The notes under the pieces were generated by a model. It did no database searches, had not been told where the DNA came from, and saw only the letters and a program-made list of their open reading frames with translations. This document shows, one piece after another, positions 40,126-53,075 of a DNA stretch of 64,000 nt. The stretch covers positions 3,777,001 through 3,841,000 of the forward strand of contig JAKULF010000006.1 of NCBI GenBank assembly GCA_022661535.1, read 5' to 3'. Numbering within the stretch: position 1 is the first letter of the stretch; each line of letters opens with the position of its first letter. Made by a program: the position numbers and the translations under genes. The DNA is from Eutypa lata. Lineage: Eukaryota > Ascomycota > Sordariomycetes > Xylariales > Diatrypaceae.

Positions 40126-42708
40126 GGCAAAGTGCGTAATAGTAAGATGAAAGTATTCAAAAAGAATTATAGATGTCCGGATGGTACAGGTTGACAAAGT
40201 TCTTATACCGTATATGTCTCTTTTTTACACACTTCAACATCAACATCGAATCTGCACTGATATGAAAGCCTAATTATATATTACGTCAAGTTACTTAACA
40301 TCGTAATGGTGCTCTATTCATTGGTCTTCCGCTTGTATTGCACATGTAGGACAATATATCATGCAGTACGACAGGAAAAACTGATTGATCATCTAGACAG
40401 CGGAACCTCTACTTAGACCACCCATTCTATTGTTATGGGTATTACCACTACGTAGTTTGGGCTATATTGGCTCCCCCATCCGATAAGTATTTTAATAATA
40501 AGTTTCGTATAGCTATTTCAATCGAAGACAGGATCCTCAGGATCACTTATCGCAATATCTTGTTTTGTCATCTTACGATTACCAGCTCCTCGCCGTGATA
40601 CACATATAGTGATACTCGAACAAGACTCTTCGTAACAAGATAGTATAACACGGACACTAGCCCCTAAATCAACCAATATAGGAACTCGTATAGGAGCCAC
40701 GTACTAGGGCTATTTCGTGTGTTATATATCCACTAAACTTGATCGTTCAAAATATGGTTACAAAATGTTACCGTTTGACAGCATTTATTGAGAGGTGCGT
40801 TTCGACGTTCTGACGCATAAACCAATAAAGTGTTCCACTTCTGTAGGTATTAGACCAAATGCGACCAGATAATGGCAATGGCGAAGCCTGGTGTGGTATT
40901 ATTTACTACCAGGCTGCTACGCAATGTCATGCATTGCAACGAGCGCCGGGATTTAGTGTATTGATGTTACGCAACTGCAACCCAACTGGAGTTATGTTGC
41001 ATACACCAAGAAGGGTAAAAATAAGGCCACAAAGAAAACGTATGCTACTTAGCCGCCACTTATCTTCCACCTATTAGTCGATATCCGACACGTACCTATC
41101 TAGCCACTATCCGACCCCTATCCGACCCGTACTAATCACGTGCGCCTTAACCCTTACTGTTATCATAGGAGATATTAATGATATCATAAATCTACATAGT
41201 AGCGGTAGGCCTGACTATAGACTGAAACCTGTAACGCATTGCGCAATTTGCCAATATCGCGCTCATCGCATTACCGTTACTACAATATAAAAACTCCCAT
41301 GGATGTATTGCCATGGCAGGCTGCCACCTGATGTATACCACAACGTTGGCATGGTTGTAGTACGTGACAGACTGGTTACTATAAATACATGCATCATCAT
41401 TGGTTTAGAAATTCCCTCATGTCACACGTTATGCGCCTCATATATCAGCATAAAATCGTAATCAGGATTGTTTTTCATATCACCGCAATAATATTGATTT
41501 AGGCTGCTCATCGCTCAAGATACTTCAGATTTGAACCGGCTTCCTCGTATGCCATTCTGGGATTATCGATGCGATATGGAGGCGTCGTAAAGCGGTGGAA
41601 ACGGGACCAGCGTCAACAGTACTAGTGCGGCTGCTACAGGAGGAGTTATGAGCATGTGGCTCGCTTGCCGAGCTGCCGCGTTCGCTTCGCTGACGAACTC
41701 GAGGCTGTAGTTAATCTATCGGCTTCTTGCATCCATAGTGTTACCATGAGCCTCATGCAAAATCCTTTCAAAAGTAGAATAAGATGTTCATACTTCGTCG
41801 TGATTTGTTTAGTCTTCTGTGATGTCTAATTACCTTGTTGTGCTGCGAAATGATATGCTTGTTTTAAAGCCAGGATAGCTTCCAGAGAGAAAACGGGAGT
41901 CTCATGAAGATAATTGCATCATACATTAAATTGTTACACTTAGCAATGGTTATTATTGTGCTTGTCTCAGTAGTTGCCGGACTTAACGGCGCGGACTTTT
42001 CGCACTTCTTTAATGGCCCATCAACTGATGAACCGGTGAAGTAAGCCCGGGTGAGCTGATGGATGGAGGATAATACGCATAAGCTAAAATGTATTCATGT
42101 TTGTATGGTACGGATGAGCATGTATGAAGAACGAAGAAATCTAAGTACAGAAGGGACAGATCTGCATTTTATAGATGTCAGAAAGCCGACGGCGTCGGAG
42201 CTGTATAACAGCCCAGACTAGCCACTACTAGCCCCTAAATCACTAAACACCCGGTTAATTTGACCCCAGGGAGAGTAATTCAAATTCTCTTGGCAACAAC
42301 GACCATCAAATTATTTCATCAAATCAATTCTATCTCGAAGTCTGGTCCACTGAATAACATCACTACTACCGTCAAAAGTATCCTCCCCCCTGACGCTAGA
42401 ACGTGGTAAGTATACAGGATAAGCAGGGATTGAAAACCAGGTGCAGAGGCAAAACTCGCAGGCAAGACAATGCAGTCACTACGTAGTGATAAGAAGCCTC
42501 TTTTATTACTTGGTTTGACATATCATCCCGGTGGGATATGTGTGATTCGCAGTTTTTCTATGGGCTTGCAGGATATATTGTCCTTGTGAAAATGACATTT
42601 GAAAAGTTTGAGCCAAGCTTCTGACGTAGATGGCGTGGTGGGAGAGGATCGATACCCAACACCTGAGCCTAGTTAGGTATACATAATTAGGCTGTGCCGG
42701 CGATTTCT
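40126..42708. other. gene-free interval
   Basis: No gene is supported. Small frames at 40518-40700 (minus) and 40859-41077 (plus) lack recognisable domains. Short inverted words such as GCCTGGT...ACCAGGC near 40887-40914 and a TATCCGACCC direct repeat near 41110-41130 hint at degraded repeats. A 16-bp word ACTAGCCCCTAAATCA occurs near 40657 and again near 42226. Confidence 0.4.
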
Positions 42709-44040
42709 TCAAGCTGAATCCTTCCAGGGCGTGGTAAGATCGCCTTTGTGAGGCTTGATGGCCTTGGAAGGCGCTACGTAGTCGAAGTGCCCCATAAGGG
42801 ACAGGATATTGATATCCTGGGGCCCTTGGATCATAGACCCGCCTAAGCTCATGAACTTGTGAGGGAAACCAAGGTCGAATTCGTAGGCCCCCTCAATCTC
42901 CTGAATATCTTCAGGGGTAAGTTCAAGGCTGAGGGCCTCGATGTTGGCCTTGAGGTGCTCGACCTTGCGTCCCCCAAGAACGGGGAATACGTAAGGCGTC
43001 TAAAACGAATGTCAATGCCGCACGTAGCCGGGGTGAAGTAAGTAAAGCATGACTCACCTTCTGCAGTACATATGCCAGAGCAACACTGGTGATAGGGACA
43101 TTGTGGCGCGTGGCGACAGTATCCAGAACTTTCGACACCTGTTCCTCGCGCCCAACCATCAAGGGCGGCGGGATCTTACGGGCACCGGTATCCTCCTTGC
43201 CAGGAGACTTGAAGTACCCACCGCCAAGAACACCGAATGGTTGAAATGCCATTCCCTCCGCTTGACACATTGGAATAACCTCTCGCTCCAAGTCACGTTC
43301 TTGAGCAGAGTAGCGGCCCTGGTAGACAGAGAATGGTCGGAGGCCGTTCTGGCGAGCATACATGTTGGCTTTTGTGACAACCCAGGCAGGCGAGTCACTG
43401 ATGCCGAGGTACAGGACTTTGCCTTGGTTGATAAGAGCATTCAGAGAGTGCATCAGCTCGGGAATCTCGGTCGCGAAGTCCCAGCAATGTACGTAGAGCT
43501 TAAAAGAGGATTAGATAGACTATTCGCTTCGAAGAGGTTTTGAATTTGGCACATACGATATCAACATAGTCTGTCTGCAGAGCCTTTAGGCTGTTCTGGA
43601 TCGACACGTGTAGGGACTTCGCACCAGTTCCACCGTAATTGCTTTGCTGGACAGGCTGGCCGGACATGGGACTCATGGTGTACTTCGTGGCAAGGACCAG
43701 CTCAGAGCGGCGACCGGTCTTCTGAATCCACTCACCAATCCACTTCTCGCTTTCACCCGACTGGTAGGTATTGGCAGTGTCTATGAAGTTGCCGCCCAGG
43801 TCATAGAAAGTGTCAAAGAGGTCAAACGCCATCTCCTTGGTACACTCGCCCATGCCCCAGGACCAGGCATTCCCGATACCTTCACCATCGTCAGAAAGTC
43901 ATTTACAAGGTTTCTAGGGTAATGCTGAACATACTCATACCCCCCAGACAAAGGGGGCTGACGCGGACTGATGCGGATGGGGCCAGCAGGCGGTGTCTAC
44001 CAAGTAGACTCTTGGGAGCGGCAGGAGGTAGGAAAGCCAT
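42709..44040 (-). CDS. aldo-keto reductase, norsolorinic-acid-reductase / aryl-alcohol-dehydrogenase type, 386 aa
   Basis: Four exons (44040-43935, 43879-43557, 43498-43058, 42999-42709) are separated by introns of 55, 58 and 58 nt with GTATGT, GTATGT and GTGAGT donors; all junctions keep phase. The protein is an NADP(H)-dependent reductase of aldehydes or ketones with a TIM-barrel fold, expected in the cytosol. The catalytic tetrad is visible as D69 and Y74 (FIDTANTYQ), K101 (VLATKYT) and H147 (LYVHCWD). The segments LCLGGMS-IGNAWSWGMGECT, KVLYLGISDSPAWVV and VLGGRKVEHLKANIEAL are typical of the fungal norA/AAD-like subgroup. Length is normal for the subgroup. No polyketide synthase lies nearby, so a secondary-metabolite role is not indicated; general aryl-alcohol or aldehyde metabolism is as likely. 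Confidence 0.95.
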
Positions 44041-46265
44041 TGTGACTAGTTTGATATGAGGGTAGTACTATGGTTGCTATAGAGGTAGAGAATGAGTAAT
44101 AATCGATGAGGGTCAAAAGTGGTCAGCTAACAAGATATGAGTACTATTTATATTCATCTGAAAATCTCCCACAAGACTCTGTCCAACTCGTAACAGCAAT
44201 GTCAAAACCGGGCCTGTTCATCAACCTGCTATAAACGTACCTCAGTATGGCATAGCATAGTCACGCTAATCAAAACTAATACCCACAAAGGAATGCAGGC
44301 CTTTGCCCAAATTACAAATCAACAAGAGGTTGGACGGGTTTAGCACATTTCCATCCATGCTTAACTCCAGGTTTTGAAATATTAAGTCTTAAGTGCGTAT
44401 GTAAACATTTGGTCCATTTAATCGGAAAATTATGTTTATATTATCAATCAGGGTCTCGCAGTAAGACATATTCTAATTCATAGGTTCTTTTCAGCGGGCG
44501 AGGTGGGTAATGGTGGCCTGAACGATGTGAGTGCCTTGGGCTCCTGGAGTTTAGACGGACATTTGCAACCTAGATTCTTACATAGCAGTAATACCCTCGA
44601 GAACATATAAACAAATATAGAAATACAGTCCCTGGACCTAAAGCGTGTCCGACTTATTGTAGTCGTTCGTAACGAGTCGAAGGGCGAAGATGCCAAACAG
44701 GAGCTGCTCACTGGAAGAAACCTAAACCACATTATCTATATATAACCTCTCAACCTTCCTATTTACGAGTACATGACATCTTTCACAGAAGGTGTGGGGT
44801 TCTATATCATCTAGATATATTTGTGAACAGCACTAGTGTCTCCAAGGAAGCATTTCAGATCAGTGAATTAGAATATGGCTCACGAGGGTGCGCAAATTAA
44901 TTGCCTATCCGCCGTCCTACTTGCCATCTTACTCCTCCCAATACTGAAGAGACTTGCCCAGACAACATAGCCACTTTATAATAGTGAGCTCTGATATTGC
45001 AACATAGCCCAATTTTTTAAAAAAGGAGAAGTAAGAAGAAAAAGGAGATTCGATGTTCCTTTCGGAGCTGGCCAAGCACATGTTACTGACCATGGTTATT
45101 GTGAACAAGTCTAACTCTTGTCGATGTAGACCGAGTCTCTTTAGAGAGTACGTTGACACTATCAATGGGATTCGTCTCTACACGGTCTAAAGTCCACAAC
45201 TTGGTCTACCGTCCTGTTGGTACATGCTGCAGTGTGGATTACGCCCTAATCTACAAGTCGGATAACTGAATATTCTTCGTAAACTCCGAGTTCTCTTTAA
45301 TATCACGTTTAAATAGGCCTTGTATTACTTCTCCTAAAGCTCCAAGGGAGAAAGGGGGGAGCAGAGGCGGAACCAAGGAGGGGGAAGCCCACGGGGCAAA
45401 AATGATTACTCTGTAACGGTGGCGTAGAATGGAAGGATAATATCGCTGCACTGCCTAAAGTGGAATGTGGTTAGCTCTGGAGCTAACCATCTTGCATACA
45501 CATTAAGTATCCTGATATTCACTTAGTACCGTGACATCCCCCCCTATACAGGCCTCGCTGGGGTAGCTCCAGTATATCGAGGTTGTCCAGAAGAGATGTT
45601 TTACTAGTTTGTGCCGTACATAATCTATAATGACTTGGCTATCTTGTTGTATAAAGGTTATAGGGATGGCTACCAGTGCTAAGGACAAATAGCATCTAAA
45701 TAATTACAATATATTGTTCAATGAATACCTCGTTGACTTGTGTTCACATACATCAAGTACATATAATATTATGTTAAGACGGCCTTACAAGTATTGCCCA
45801 TAATTATCCAAAATGATAGAAACTTCACAGCAGTCAGCAACACCAGGGTAAAACCACTGGGAAAGGCGGAGCAGCACAAACTAATCAGCGTCGTCGTAGA
45901 CCTATCATTACTTCTCGAACGCAAAGCATCTATCAAAACTCCACTCCTGCAAACTGAACTGGTGCGAGCCAGTTCCATTGCATAACGCCAATCCCAAAAG
46001 AAGAAGAAAGCGAATTTCACTATTAAAAATGCGCCGGTGTAAAGCCAATCTGGTCTGTCCTCCCTTGGACAAGCCCAAACCCCCGATATATATCTCGATC
46101 ATCGGCTCCCCTGTGGCAGTAAGTCCGGGCCGTTTCCTCTAAGGTTACTACAATCTAGTAGTTACCATCCATCGTCATCGTAAGACCTAAAGAACCACAC
46201 CACCAATCGCATCCCAATTAAAACCCCCATTTATCCAACAAGCAGCCTCTTATTAGCAGTGCCGA
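44041..46265. other. intergenic interval with possible solo-LTR relic
   Basis: No coding region is recognised. A perfect palindromic word GGTTAGCTCTGGAGCTAACC lies at about 45470-45489. It is followed by TATAAAGG near 45652 and a CAATGAATACCTCGTTGACT-type end near 45720-45745, an arrangement seen in fungal copia LTRs. No flanking duplication was found, so a solo LTR is only a suggestion. Confidence 0.35.
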
Positions 46266-47948
46266 TCACGGATACGGCCTCCGGGGACTCCCGCTGCTAT
46301 GGCTGTACCCATTCCCATTATTACTCTCCACCTTAGCCGGCTGCCCATCGGCGTCGCTTCCGGACCCATTCACGACACCACCACCCCTATTTCTCCCACC
46401 CAGCCTCCTGGTGCGTAGTACGCCAAACCCCTTAGCCGCAATGTAGATAACGGCAACGACGGCAGCGGCGACGGAGTACCCGATGGTGAGGGGGCGGCCG
46501 CCCGCATCGCCGTTGTTGACTAGTCGGATGCCTAAGCCCCCGTTCACGACGCCCATGATCATCAGCGCACGCCCGTACCAGATATGCACGTGGGAGACGG
46601 CGCCGCGGCCCCCGTGCTGGAGGTGGTGGCGGTGGTGCAGCCAGCCGCCGATGGGCTGCAGGGCCATGAGGCACACGAGGACTGTGCCGAAGGTGGTGTG
46701 CGTGGTTTGGAAGCCCTGTTTTGAAGGTTAGTTGCTATGTGACTTATATCTACCTTGAAGATAGAGCAACGATATATTGAAGAGTAAGAAGGGGAGGAGT
46801 GATGGTGCTTATTAAGACTTACAAGTCCTATCTGCTGCGAGGCGACGTATCCTAGTCCGAAACCGGCCCACATCAGAATGAAGGCAACGGACTGCCACGC
46901 CGCGTGTAGCACCCATTTCCCGAAGAGCGGCATCAGGGCGGAGCCGAGCGGGAACAGGATGACCCAGACGACGAGCATGACGACCCAATGCGCCATGATG
47001 ATCTTACCGATCTTGGCAAAGGAGGCAGTGTCACCAGCGCCACCGGGAACTACAGCTCCAGGGGTCGTGACGGTGCCTCCTCCGCTGCTGCTGTCGCCAC
47101 TATCCCCGGAGGAACCACTACCACTACCGCTATTACCACCGTCTCCGGAGGTCACATACGGGTTGCTGTCCGAGGTAATCGTAGCTTGCGTGAGGTCGAT
47201 CTGCGAGATATCATAGCTATCATGTTTCACGATCTGGGCGTTCCGATCCAGGGAATCGATAGCGTCGCCCTGCTCCCACGCGGCGATCCAGCCGGCGCTC
47301 GTGCTCGCGAGGTCCATCTCGGCGCCGCCGCAGCTCCCGCAGCGGAAGTTCGCCACCATGGCGCCGCTCTCGACGCCGGTCCCGGCCAGGACCTCGACGT
47401 CGGCGTCGGCGTTCTCCTGGGGCTCGACGTGGCCCAGGCCGGAGCGCGGCGACACCGTCACGTTCCCGGCCCCGTCCGCGTAGATCAGGAACATGTTGGC
47501 CCCCGCCATCTGCGACCCCTGCCCGATCCCGACCCAGGCGTACGACGTCGGCGCCCGCAGCTGGATGTAGATGTTCCCGCTGCCCGAGCTGGCCGACGAC
47601 GAGGGCACCCCTACGCTGTAGCAGACGTCGGTTGCGGGGCAGTTCTGCGCGGGGGCTGCGGATGTCACGGCGCTGTGGGTGAGCGCGGCTGTGGTTTGAG
47701 GGTTGTTAGTCTTCCATTGGTTTAAGTGATTCGGTTCATTCACGCAATCTTTCGTGCAACCAGCCTATGTCTGTCGGATTCACCAGTGGGGGGGATGCCT
47801 TCTTGTCCATATGCCTGCACTGGACTTCGGATATCTCCCCTGCAGAAGTAGTGGACTGGGAGGTAGGTAGGTAGGTATATGGTAGTGATCAAGAGGCATG
47901 AGGTGAAAAAAACTTACACAGAGCCGCGGTGGCTAATAGATTCTTCAT
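46266..47948 (-). CDS. secreted/membrane CDH-type cytochrome (DOMON) domain fused to cytochrome b561
   Basis: Three exons (47948-47918, 47688-46823, 46715-46266) join in phase to give about 448 aa; introns use GTAAGT donors. MKNLLATAALSALTHSAVTSA is a signal peptide; an ATG seven codons upstream (47969) is possible but makes a poorer signal. The first half is the heme-b domain of cellobiose-dehydrogenase type (NCPATDVCYSVGVP, YAWVGIGQGSQMAGANMF with a candidate Met ligand, later a HDSYD His). A Ser/Gly-rich linker follows (GDGGNSGSGSGSSGDSGDSS). The C-terminal part is a b561 transmembrane unit with helices around IIMAHWVVMLVVWVILFPLG, LHAAWQSVAFILMWAGFGLG, GFQTTHTTFGTVLVCLMALQ and HIWYGRALMIMGVVNGGLGI, carrying the expected His ligands. 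Such proteins move electrons across the plasma membrane and may serve extracellular metal or oxidase chemistry. The high GC content is native to the gene. Confidence 0.93.
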
Positions 47949-47969
47949 TTTCAATGTTTGCACAGTCAT

Positions 47970-50900
47970 ACGCTAAGACCGGACTCCAAAAATAGTTCGT
48001 GAGCAAGAGAGGAATTGGGTTGGCACAGGAGAGAAACACGACTATCGAGTCGAACAAGTACGAATGCGGATGAGGACATCAATGGAATATGTAATCAGCG
48101 TCGTTGGAATCCTCTCCTACAAGGGAGGACTCATTCGCAAATATGTAGACGTGTGTGTGTGTGTGTGTCTGTTACCGCCAAGGAATTCCGTTTCGGGTCC
48201 TCTTCGACGGGGGTGAGACACTGGGGATTGTTTTCGTCCGAAAGTGTGCCAGAAGAAATACACAAGGTGACACCTGAATTCCTAGCAGGATAGACAGTCC
48301 GATCGGACAGACGAACCACCGCTTGGGGGATCTAATTATAAGATATAATTATGTCTCCTCTTCTAGAGCTATAGGACGGTAAAGATGGATTCCGAGGTTC
48401 AATGATACGAAAATGGAAGGCAGGGCAGGGCTGAGCGAACAGGGGAGGGTAGAGCAGAATAGGGCCTCTTTGTATTACATATATATATAAGCGCGAAGAG
48501 AAAAATGTGTAATGTGGCCTACCTACTTAGTCGAGCTCAGCCTACCTAGATAGTCGGGAAGGGCCATTACAGAAATATACAATCATACTTACACACACAC
48601 ACACATCCGCACCACACACAAGGCTTGACCGGTACCTACATGCCTGCGTATACGATTCAGATTGCTGCATCTGCATTAGGGGCAACGTCATAACATGGGC
48701 TGATACTTTATCTTAGGCTCTTAGCCCATCATATACCTAGCAGCTTGGCGTCTCCCCGCGGGGAGCTTTCGATGAGCGACAATCCTGGGCATTATGATGG
48801 GACATGATATGTACATCACTTTTCATCATCCCAGCCCAGCCTAACGGCGTCTTTAATGTGACATGGGGAAGTTACGTATGCACATAGGTAGGAGGTAGGG
48901 AAGGATGGTGGGGTTACAGCGCAGGTCTGTAGGTAGGTATGCCACCTATCTATTTTTGAATGGTCTATGGTAACACCAGCGCGATCTGGAATCATCAGCT
49001 GGTCTGAAGTTTGTGCACAACTCCTTCGTGCGCCCGCCAGCCTGCCGGTCGCTTTTCGATTCGTGGTCTTTTCACGAGAAGCAGAAGAAGAATACGGGGC
49101 GGTACCGAAAGCAACGCATGTAGGTATTCTAGGTAGGTAATGCGCTAAGTACGAAGTAGTAGAATGGAGGAGATGAAGGTGAGACACTAGAGCTCTACAT
49201 AGCCACGTTGACAGCAGACGGATAGATCTAAACCCGGCAGCTAGATACCTAGGTAGTTAGGAGCCCAGGGATCAGGGATACTACCTATATACATACTCAG
49301 CTACTCAAGGGGCAGGGAGGGGGGGAATCTGCGGATGGGATTGCTGCGGTTGTTAATGACATGTGGTCCTGATGGACCCAGAATTTAGACGTGCCGAGCC
49401 TAGGCATGAATCAGGATTAGCGTAACCCGAGAAGTGCAGTTCCGGGGGGGGTTGTTAGAATTCTTTTTTGCTGGACTGGACCAATAAACGAGGCATGGGG
49501 CCTTTGAGGGTCCAGTAGGAGGGCAGATATTTCAGATCATCGTCTTTGTTTCGAAACTTTGGGCTGCATGCACTGCGCAACACCATCACTATAGTTAGGT
49601 ACATACCTACACAGGTACATATGATTGCTTGCTTACTTAAATGCTGACATTGATTCCCCCGGGGAAATTGAGTTGGATCCGACTCCACATACATCTCAGA
49701 ATAGCAGGTAGAGAACCCTATGATTAATCATCAGGGACATCGGCTAGTGAAATAAATAAGGACCTGCTATTTCTGTTATTTATCTAACCTTCCATTCACT
49801 TGATTATTTGTTTCCGATATATCATCATGCCCGGTAAAAAATACAGGCCTGCTTTCAGAGTTCATAGATGGCTTTTGAGTTGAAGAGCATACTTACATAT
49901 ATAGGAAGCACGAGTCAACTCTATAGCTTTCATCTTCCAAGTCAGGAAATTCCGCTGCCGTCGTGGCTATCAGGTAGGTACATAGCTCCACATAGCTCCC
50001 AAGACTATTATGAGGTATGTCCACTACATGTATGATAAGGCTAGAGGGATCAATACGACAGAGTAGCTTCCAAAATGAGGCTGTGTTGTTGTCGGTAAGC
50101 TCTCTAGCTGTCTAGTCAGAGGTAGATAGCAGTCTGGCCAGCCATCTAGTCTAGGTCTCCAACCCCAAGGAACCCACTGAACAGAGTTCCCGGCTAAGAT
50201 CTGCACTGGGCACCGTTTAGCCAAGAGGTGGGCAGGGCAGGCTGGCCCCTGGGGTCGCTTGTTAGCCGATCATGAATTATCAATTAGTAATTGCTTTGTA
50301 CATTCATGCCGCTACTTACATATGAGGTAGTCATTAGTTAGGCGAGCAGGCAAGATAGCAAAGATCTGCCACGTTCCTGTGCGACTTCACATTACCTGCC
50401 TCCGTAAGTATGTACCTATCTATCTATGCAGTTTCAAATATCGAAACCTGCAAGCAAGCCCCCACCAACTATACCGTGCATGCATGCATGACAGACGCGT
50501 CACCCTTTTTCTTCTCCTCACCTCTCCTCTACTCGTCTTATTCGTGAAGTTATCGTAGATGGAAGAATGGAAAGAAAAGTGTGTACGCAATCCGAAACCG
50601 CGAGAACTTGGCTACTTGGTGTAGATAACTCATATACATAGTACATACATACCACCGGAGTCCCGGTGGAGGAGAGCGTCAACGTCGAGTGAGTGGCGTG
50701 ACGACTGACTTGGCAAAGTACGTAAGTCCGTACATGACATGTTTATGTATATCAGACCGCTATTTTCAAAGGTGCTTTTTGTGCGACTTCGTAGATCTTC
50801 GTTGGAGATGAAATGCGAACACGATGCATACCTATCTTCTCAAGCCCCCCTTGTCTGGTCCCGCCCTATCCTATCCGTTGCCCGGTAAGTAAGTACCGAT

Positions 50901-51431
50901 CATATATACGGGCGAAGATGGTGCTTGCAAATACATAGTAGATCAAATGATATATGTCACTATTGATCTCAGAATCCATGTCACATGTATAAGGGTATAG
51001 CTCATCGCTAGCATTTACTCGTTTCTCAAATTCCATTCTATAAATCGCTCCGTAAACGTTGACGCACCCGCGGAAGTAGGTAACTATAGAAAACCAACTG
51101 CCCACAGTCTACAGGTGCTCGCCCGGAAAACTTAACCTCATTCATCTAGCTCTTCTGTCTATGTGATAAAACGCCCAACGACCACGCAGCAAACAACCTC
51201 CTGCTTCATCATAACCAGAGTTAAAAAAGCAATGTGCCAACTTTTCCCTGCCTCGCTAATAAATATCGATATGACGTTCTCATTATAGCCCATGGGGTTG
51301 GTATTTTCCCCCGCAATACAAAACTCCCCGCTCCCCGTAGGGCTTAAAACCTAGCGTAACTCTTGGGAGGCCTCCGCGCCACAGATAAGATTACGCGTTC
51401 TCATGCATGTGATCATTAGCACAACAAACAA
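47970..51431. promoter_or_regulatory. long intergenic region dense in TAGGTA/TACCTA words and short tandem repeats
   Basis: No gene is supported between the minus-strand b561 gene and the 3' end of the kinase gene. The first few hundred bases should hold the b561 promoter. TAGGTAGG/CCTACCTA words recur (for example near 48522, 48541, 48889, 48930, 49131, 49247, 49972), as does GTACATA/TACCTAC. A (TG)n tract lies at about 48151-48169 and a (CA)n tract at about 48591-48606. The function of the words is unknown; they are common in intergenic DNA of many Pezizomycotina. Confidence 0.4.
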
Positions 51432-53075
51432 TCAAGCTTCCCCGAACATGAACGACTTCTCCAGTAGACTGCTTGGTGCCACAAAGCTGAATCCGCCAAA
51501 GGGGTCCTCTTCGAAAACATCACCCTTCGGAGACGAGGGAGTGTGCGGCTCGGAGGTGGTGACCATGGTGCTGAGGGACAACTCAGTGAATTCAGGGGCG
51601 AAGTTCTCGGCCAGCTCAGGGTCTGTGATCAAAGGCTGAATAGGCGGATCCAGTTCCCTAGCGGCGAGCTTCTTCCAATCAATCTTCTTGAAGAACCTGT
51701 GAGACTTCATCGTATGCAAGTCCTTAGGCATGTTTCCACCGAGTCGCTTGGCTGGGTTCTTGTTCAAGAGCCGGACTAACAGGTCCTTAGCATCCGGACC
51801 TAGGAAATAAGGCAGGACGAGCTTTTGCTTCACGATGTTATGCTGAATCTTGGCATGGTTCCCACCTCGGAATGGCGGGTTGCCTGTCATCAGATCATAT
51901 GCCAGTGCACCGAAAGACCACCAGTCCACCGCCTTGCCGTACTTCTGTCCGAGCACAACTTCGGGTGCCATGTACTCTACCGTACCGAGGATGGATTTGC
52001 AGCTAGAGTCATCATCAACGGCGACCTTGGAGAGGCCGAAATCCGTCAATAGGAGATGGCCCTGGGAATCGAGGAGGCAGTTCTCGGGCTTCAAGTCTCG
52101 GTAAACAACCCCCAACGTGTCGTGCAGATGAGACAATGCAAGAACCATCTCGGCCATGTAGAAAGCGGCGACCGGCTCCGCGAACATCTTCTCTGTGTTG
52201 AGGTGAGTGAACAGTTCCCCGCCCAGTCCGTATTCGAGGATGAGGTACAGCTTCTCATGATCCTGGAAAGCGTAGAACAACTTGACAACAAATGGGTGTC
52301 TGTTCACCGACTCGAGAATCTGCCGTTCGGTCTTCGTCTGCTCGACGAGCTTCTTATGCACGACCACGGAAGCTTTCTTAAACTGCTTCTGCGCGTAGAG
52401 TCGGCCAGTGGCTCGTTGCTTGACGAGGAGGACAGTGCCGTAGGTGCCCTTGCCAAGACACCGAAGGGGCTCGAAGTCACCCGCCTGCACCTTGCGCGAA
52501 ACTGGTCCACCCTCGACAATAGCAGGCTTCTCACGCACGCTCTCGCTGACAAAATCGGTTTCTAGATTCACCTCGTAACTCGTGGACCCGCTCTCGGAAA
52601 ATCCGTCCTCGCTGCTGCTCATGTAACGCTGTCGACTGCTGTTCCGTGTTACCAGGGTGCTGGCGCGCGAATCGTTTAGGCTAAGAGGCTCCATGTGCAC
52701 TGCGAGATCTTGGGTCAGTAATTTTCCTTTGTAGATAGATATTCTAGCCGGGTGTGGATTTGTCTAGCTGTTCTTTGCTCTCGAACAGGCGTCTTTCAGC
52801 AACCTCGAGTGCAACCAACAAAGGAAAAATCATAATGGAAGGAATTACTTACTGCGCAATTTCGCGATGCCGCTGATTCCGGGGGAGTGGCTGCCGCGCA
52901 GAATGGGACTGCAATTCGCGCTGACGACATCGTCGATACGAGCTGGGCGACCGCGCCGCGCTGCAAGTGGTGGTGTCGCGCAGTAATCGGAATCCTCGTC
53001 GCCCGAGCCAGATGGTGTAGCACCGAAGCCCCGGATGGTGTTGAGGGCTGGTGCCGCAGGCTGTAACATACTCAT
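51432..53075 (-). CDS. AGC-family protein kinase, S6K/Psk1-like, 496 aa
   Basis: Exons 53075-52853 and 52699-51432 join in phase across a 153-nt GTAAGT intron; the split codon makes a Met at residue 75. The N-terminal 140 residues are Ser-rich and low in complexity. The kinase domain follows: glycine loop GKGTYGTV (157-164), VAIK-type Lys in YAQKQF (about 179), catalytic VVYRDLKPEN (Asp about 276), DFG about 294-296, and APE in EYMAPE. HPFVVKLFYAFQDHEKLYLI and LEYGLGGELFTHL match S6 kinases. The C-terminal extension carries APEFTELS and the hydrophobic motif FGGFSFVAP. The family phosphorylates ribosomal protein S6 and other substrates downstream of TORC1 and PDK1 in the cytosol. The activation loop reads SSCKSILGT where S6Ks usually have Thr-Phe-Cys-Gly-Thr, so the PDK1 site would be Ser. 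CT-rich tracts upstream (about 53199-53218) are typical of fungal 5' leaders. Confidence 0.95.

Noticed and set aside
40518..40700. Minus-strand frame containing PILVDLGASVRVI, reminiscent of a retropepsin-like motif
   Set aside because: Only 60 codons, with no flanking retroelement parts and Leu in place of the expected residue; too weak to call.
42506..42712. Small minus-strand frame next to the aldo-keto reductase stop
   Set aside because: It overlaps the 3' end of the reductase gene by a few bases and lacks any recognisable feature.
46483..47725. Plus-strand open frames opposite the b561 gene
   Set aside because: They are antisense shadows in GC-rich coding sequence; the minus strand has a signal peptide, domains and in-phase introns.
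51543..52565. Plus-strand open frames opposite the kinase
   Set aside because: They are antisense to a full kinase domain and have no recognisable family.
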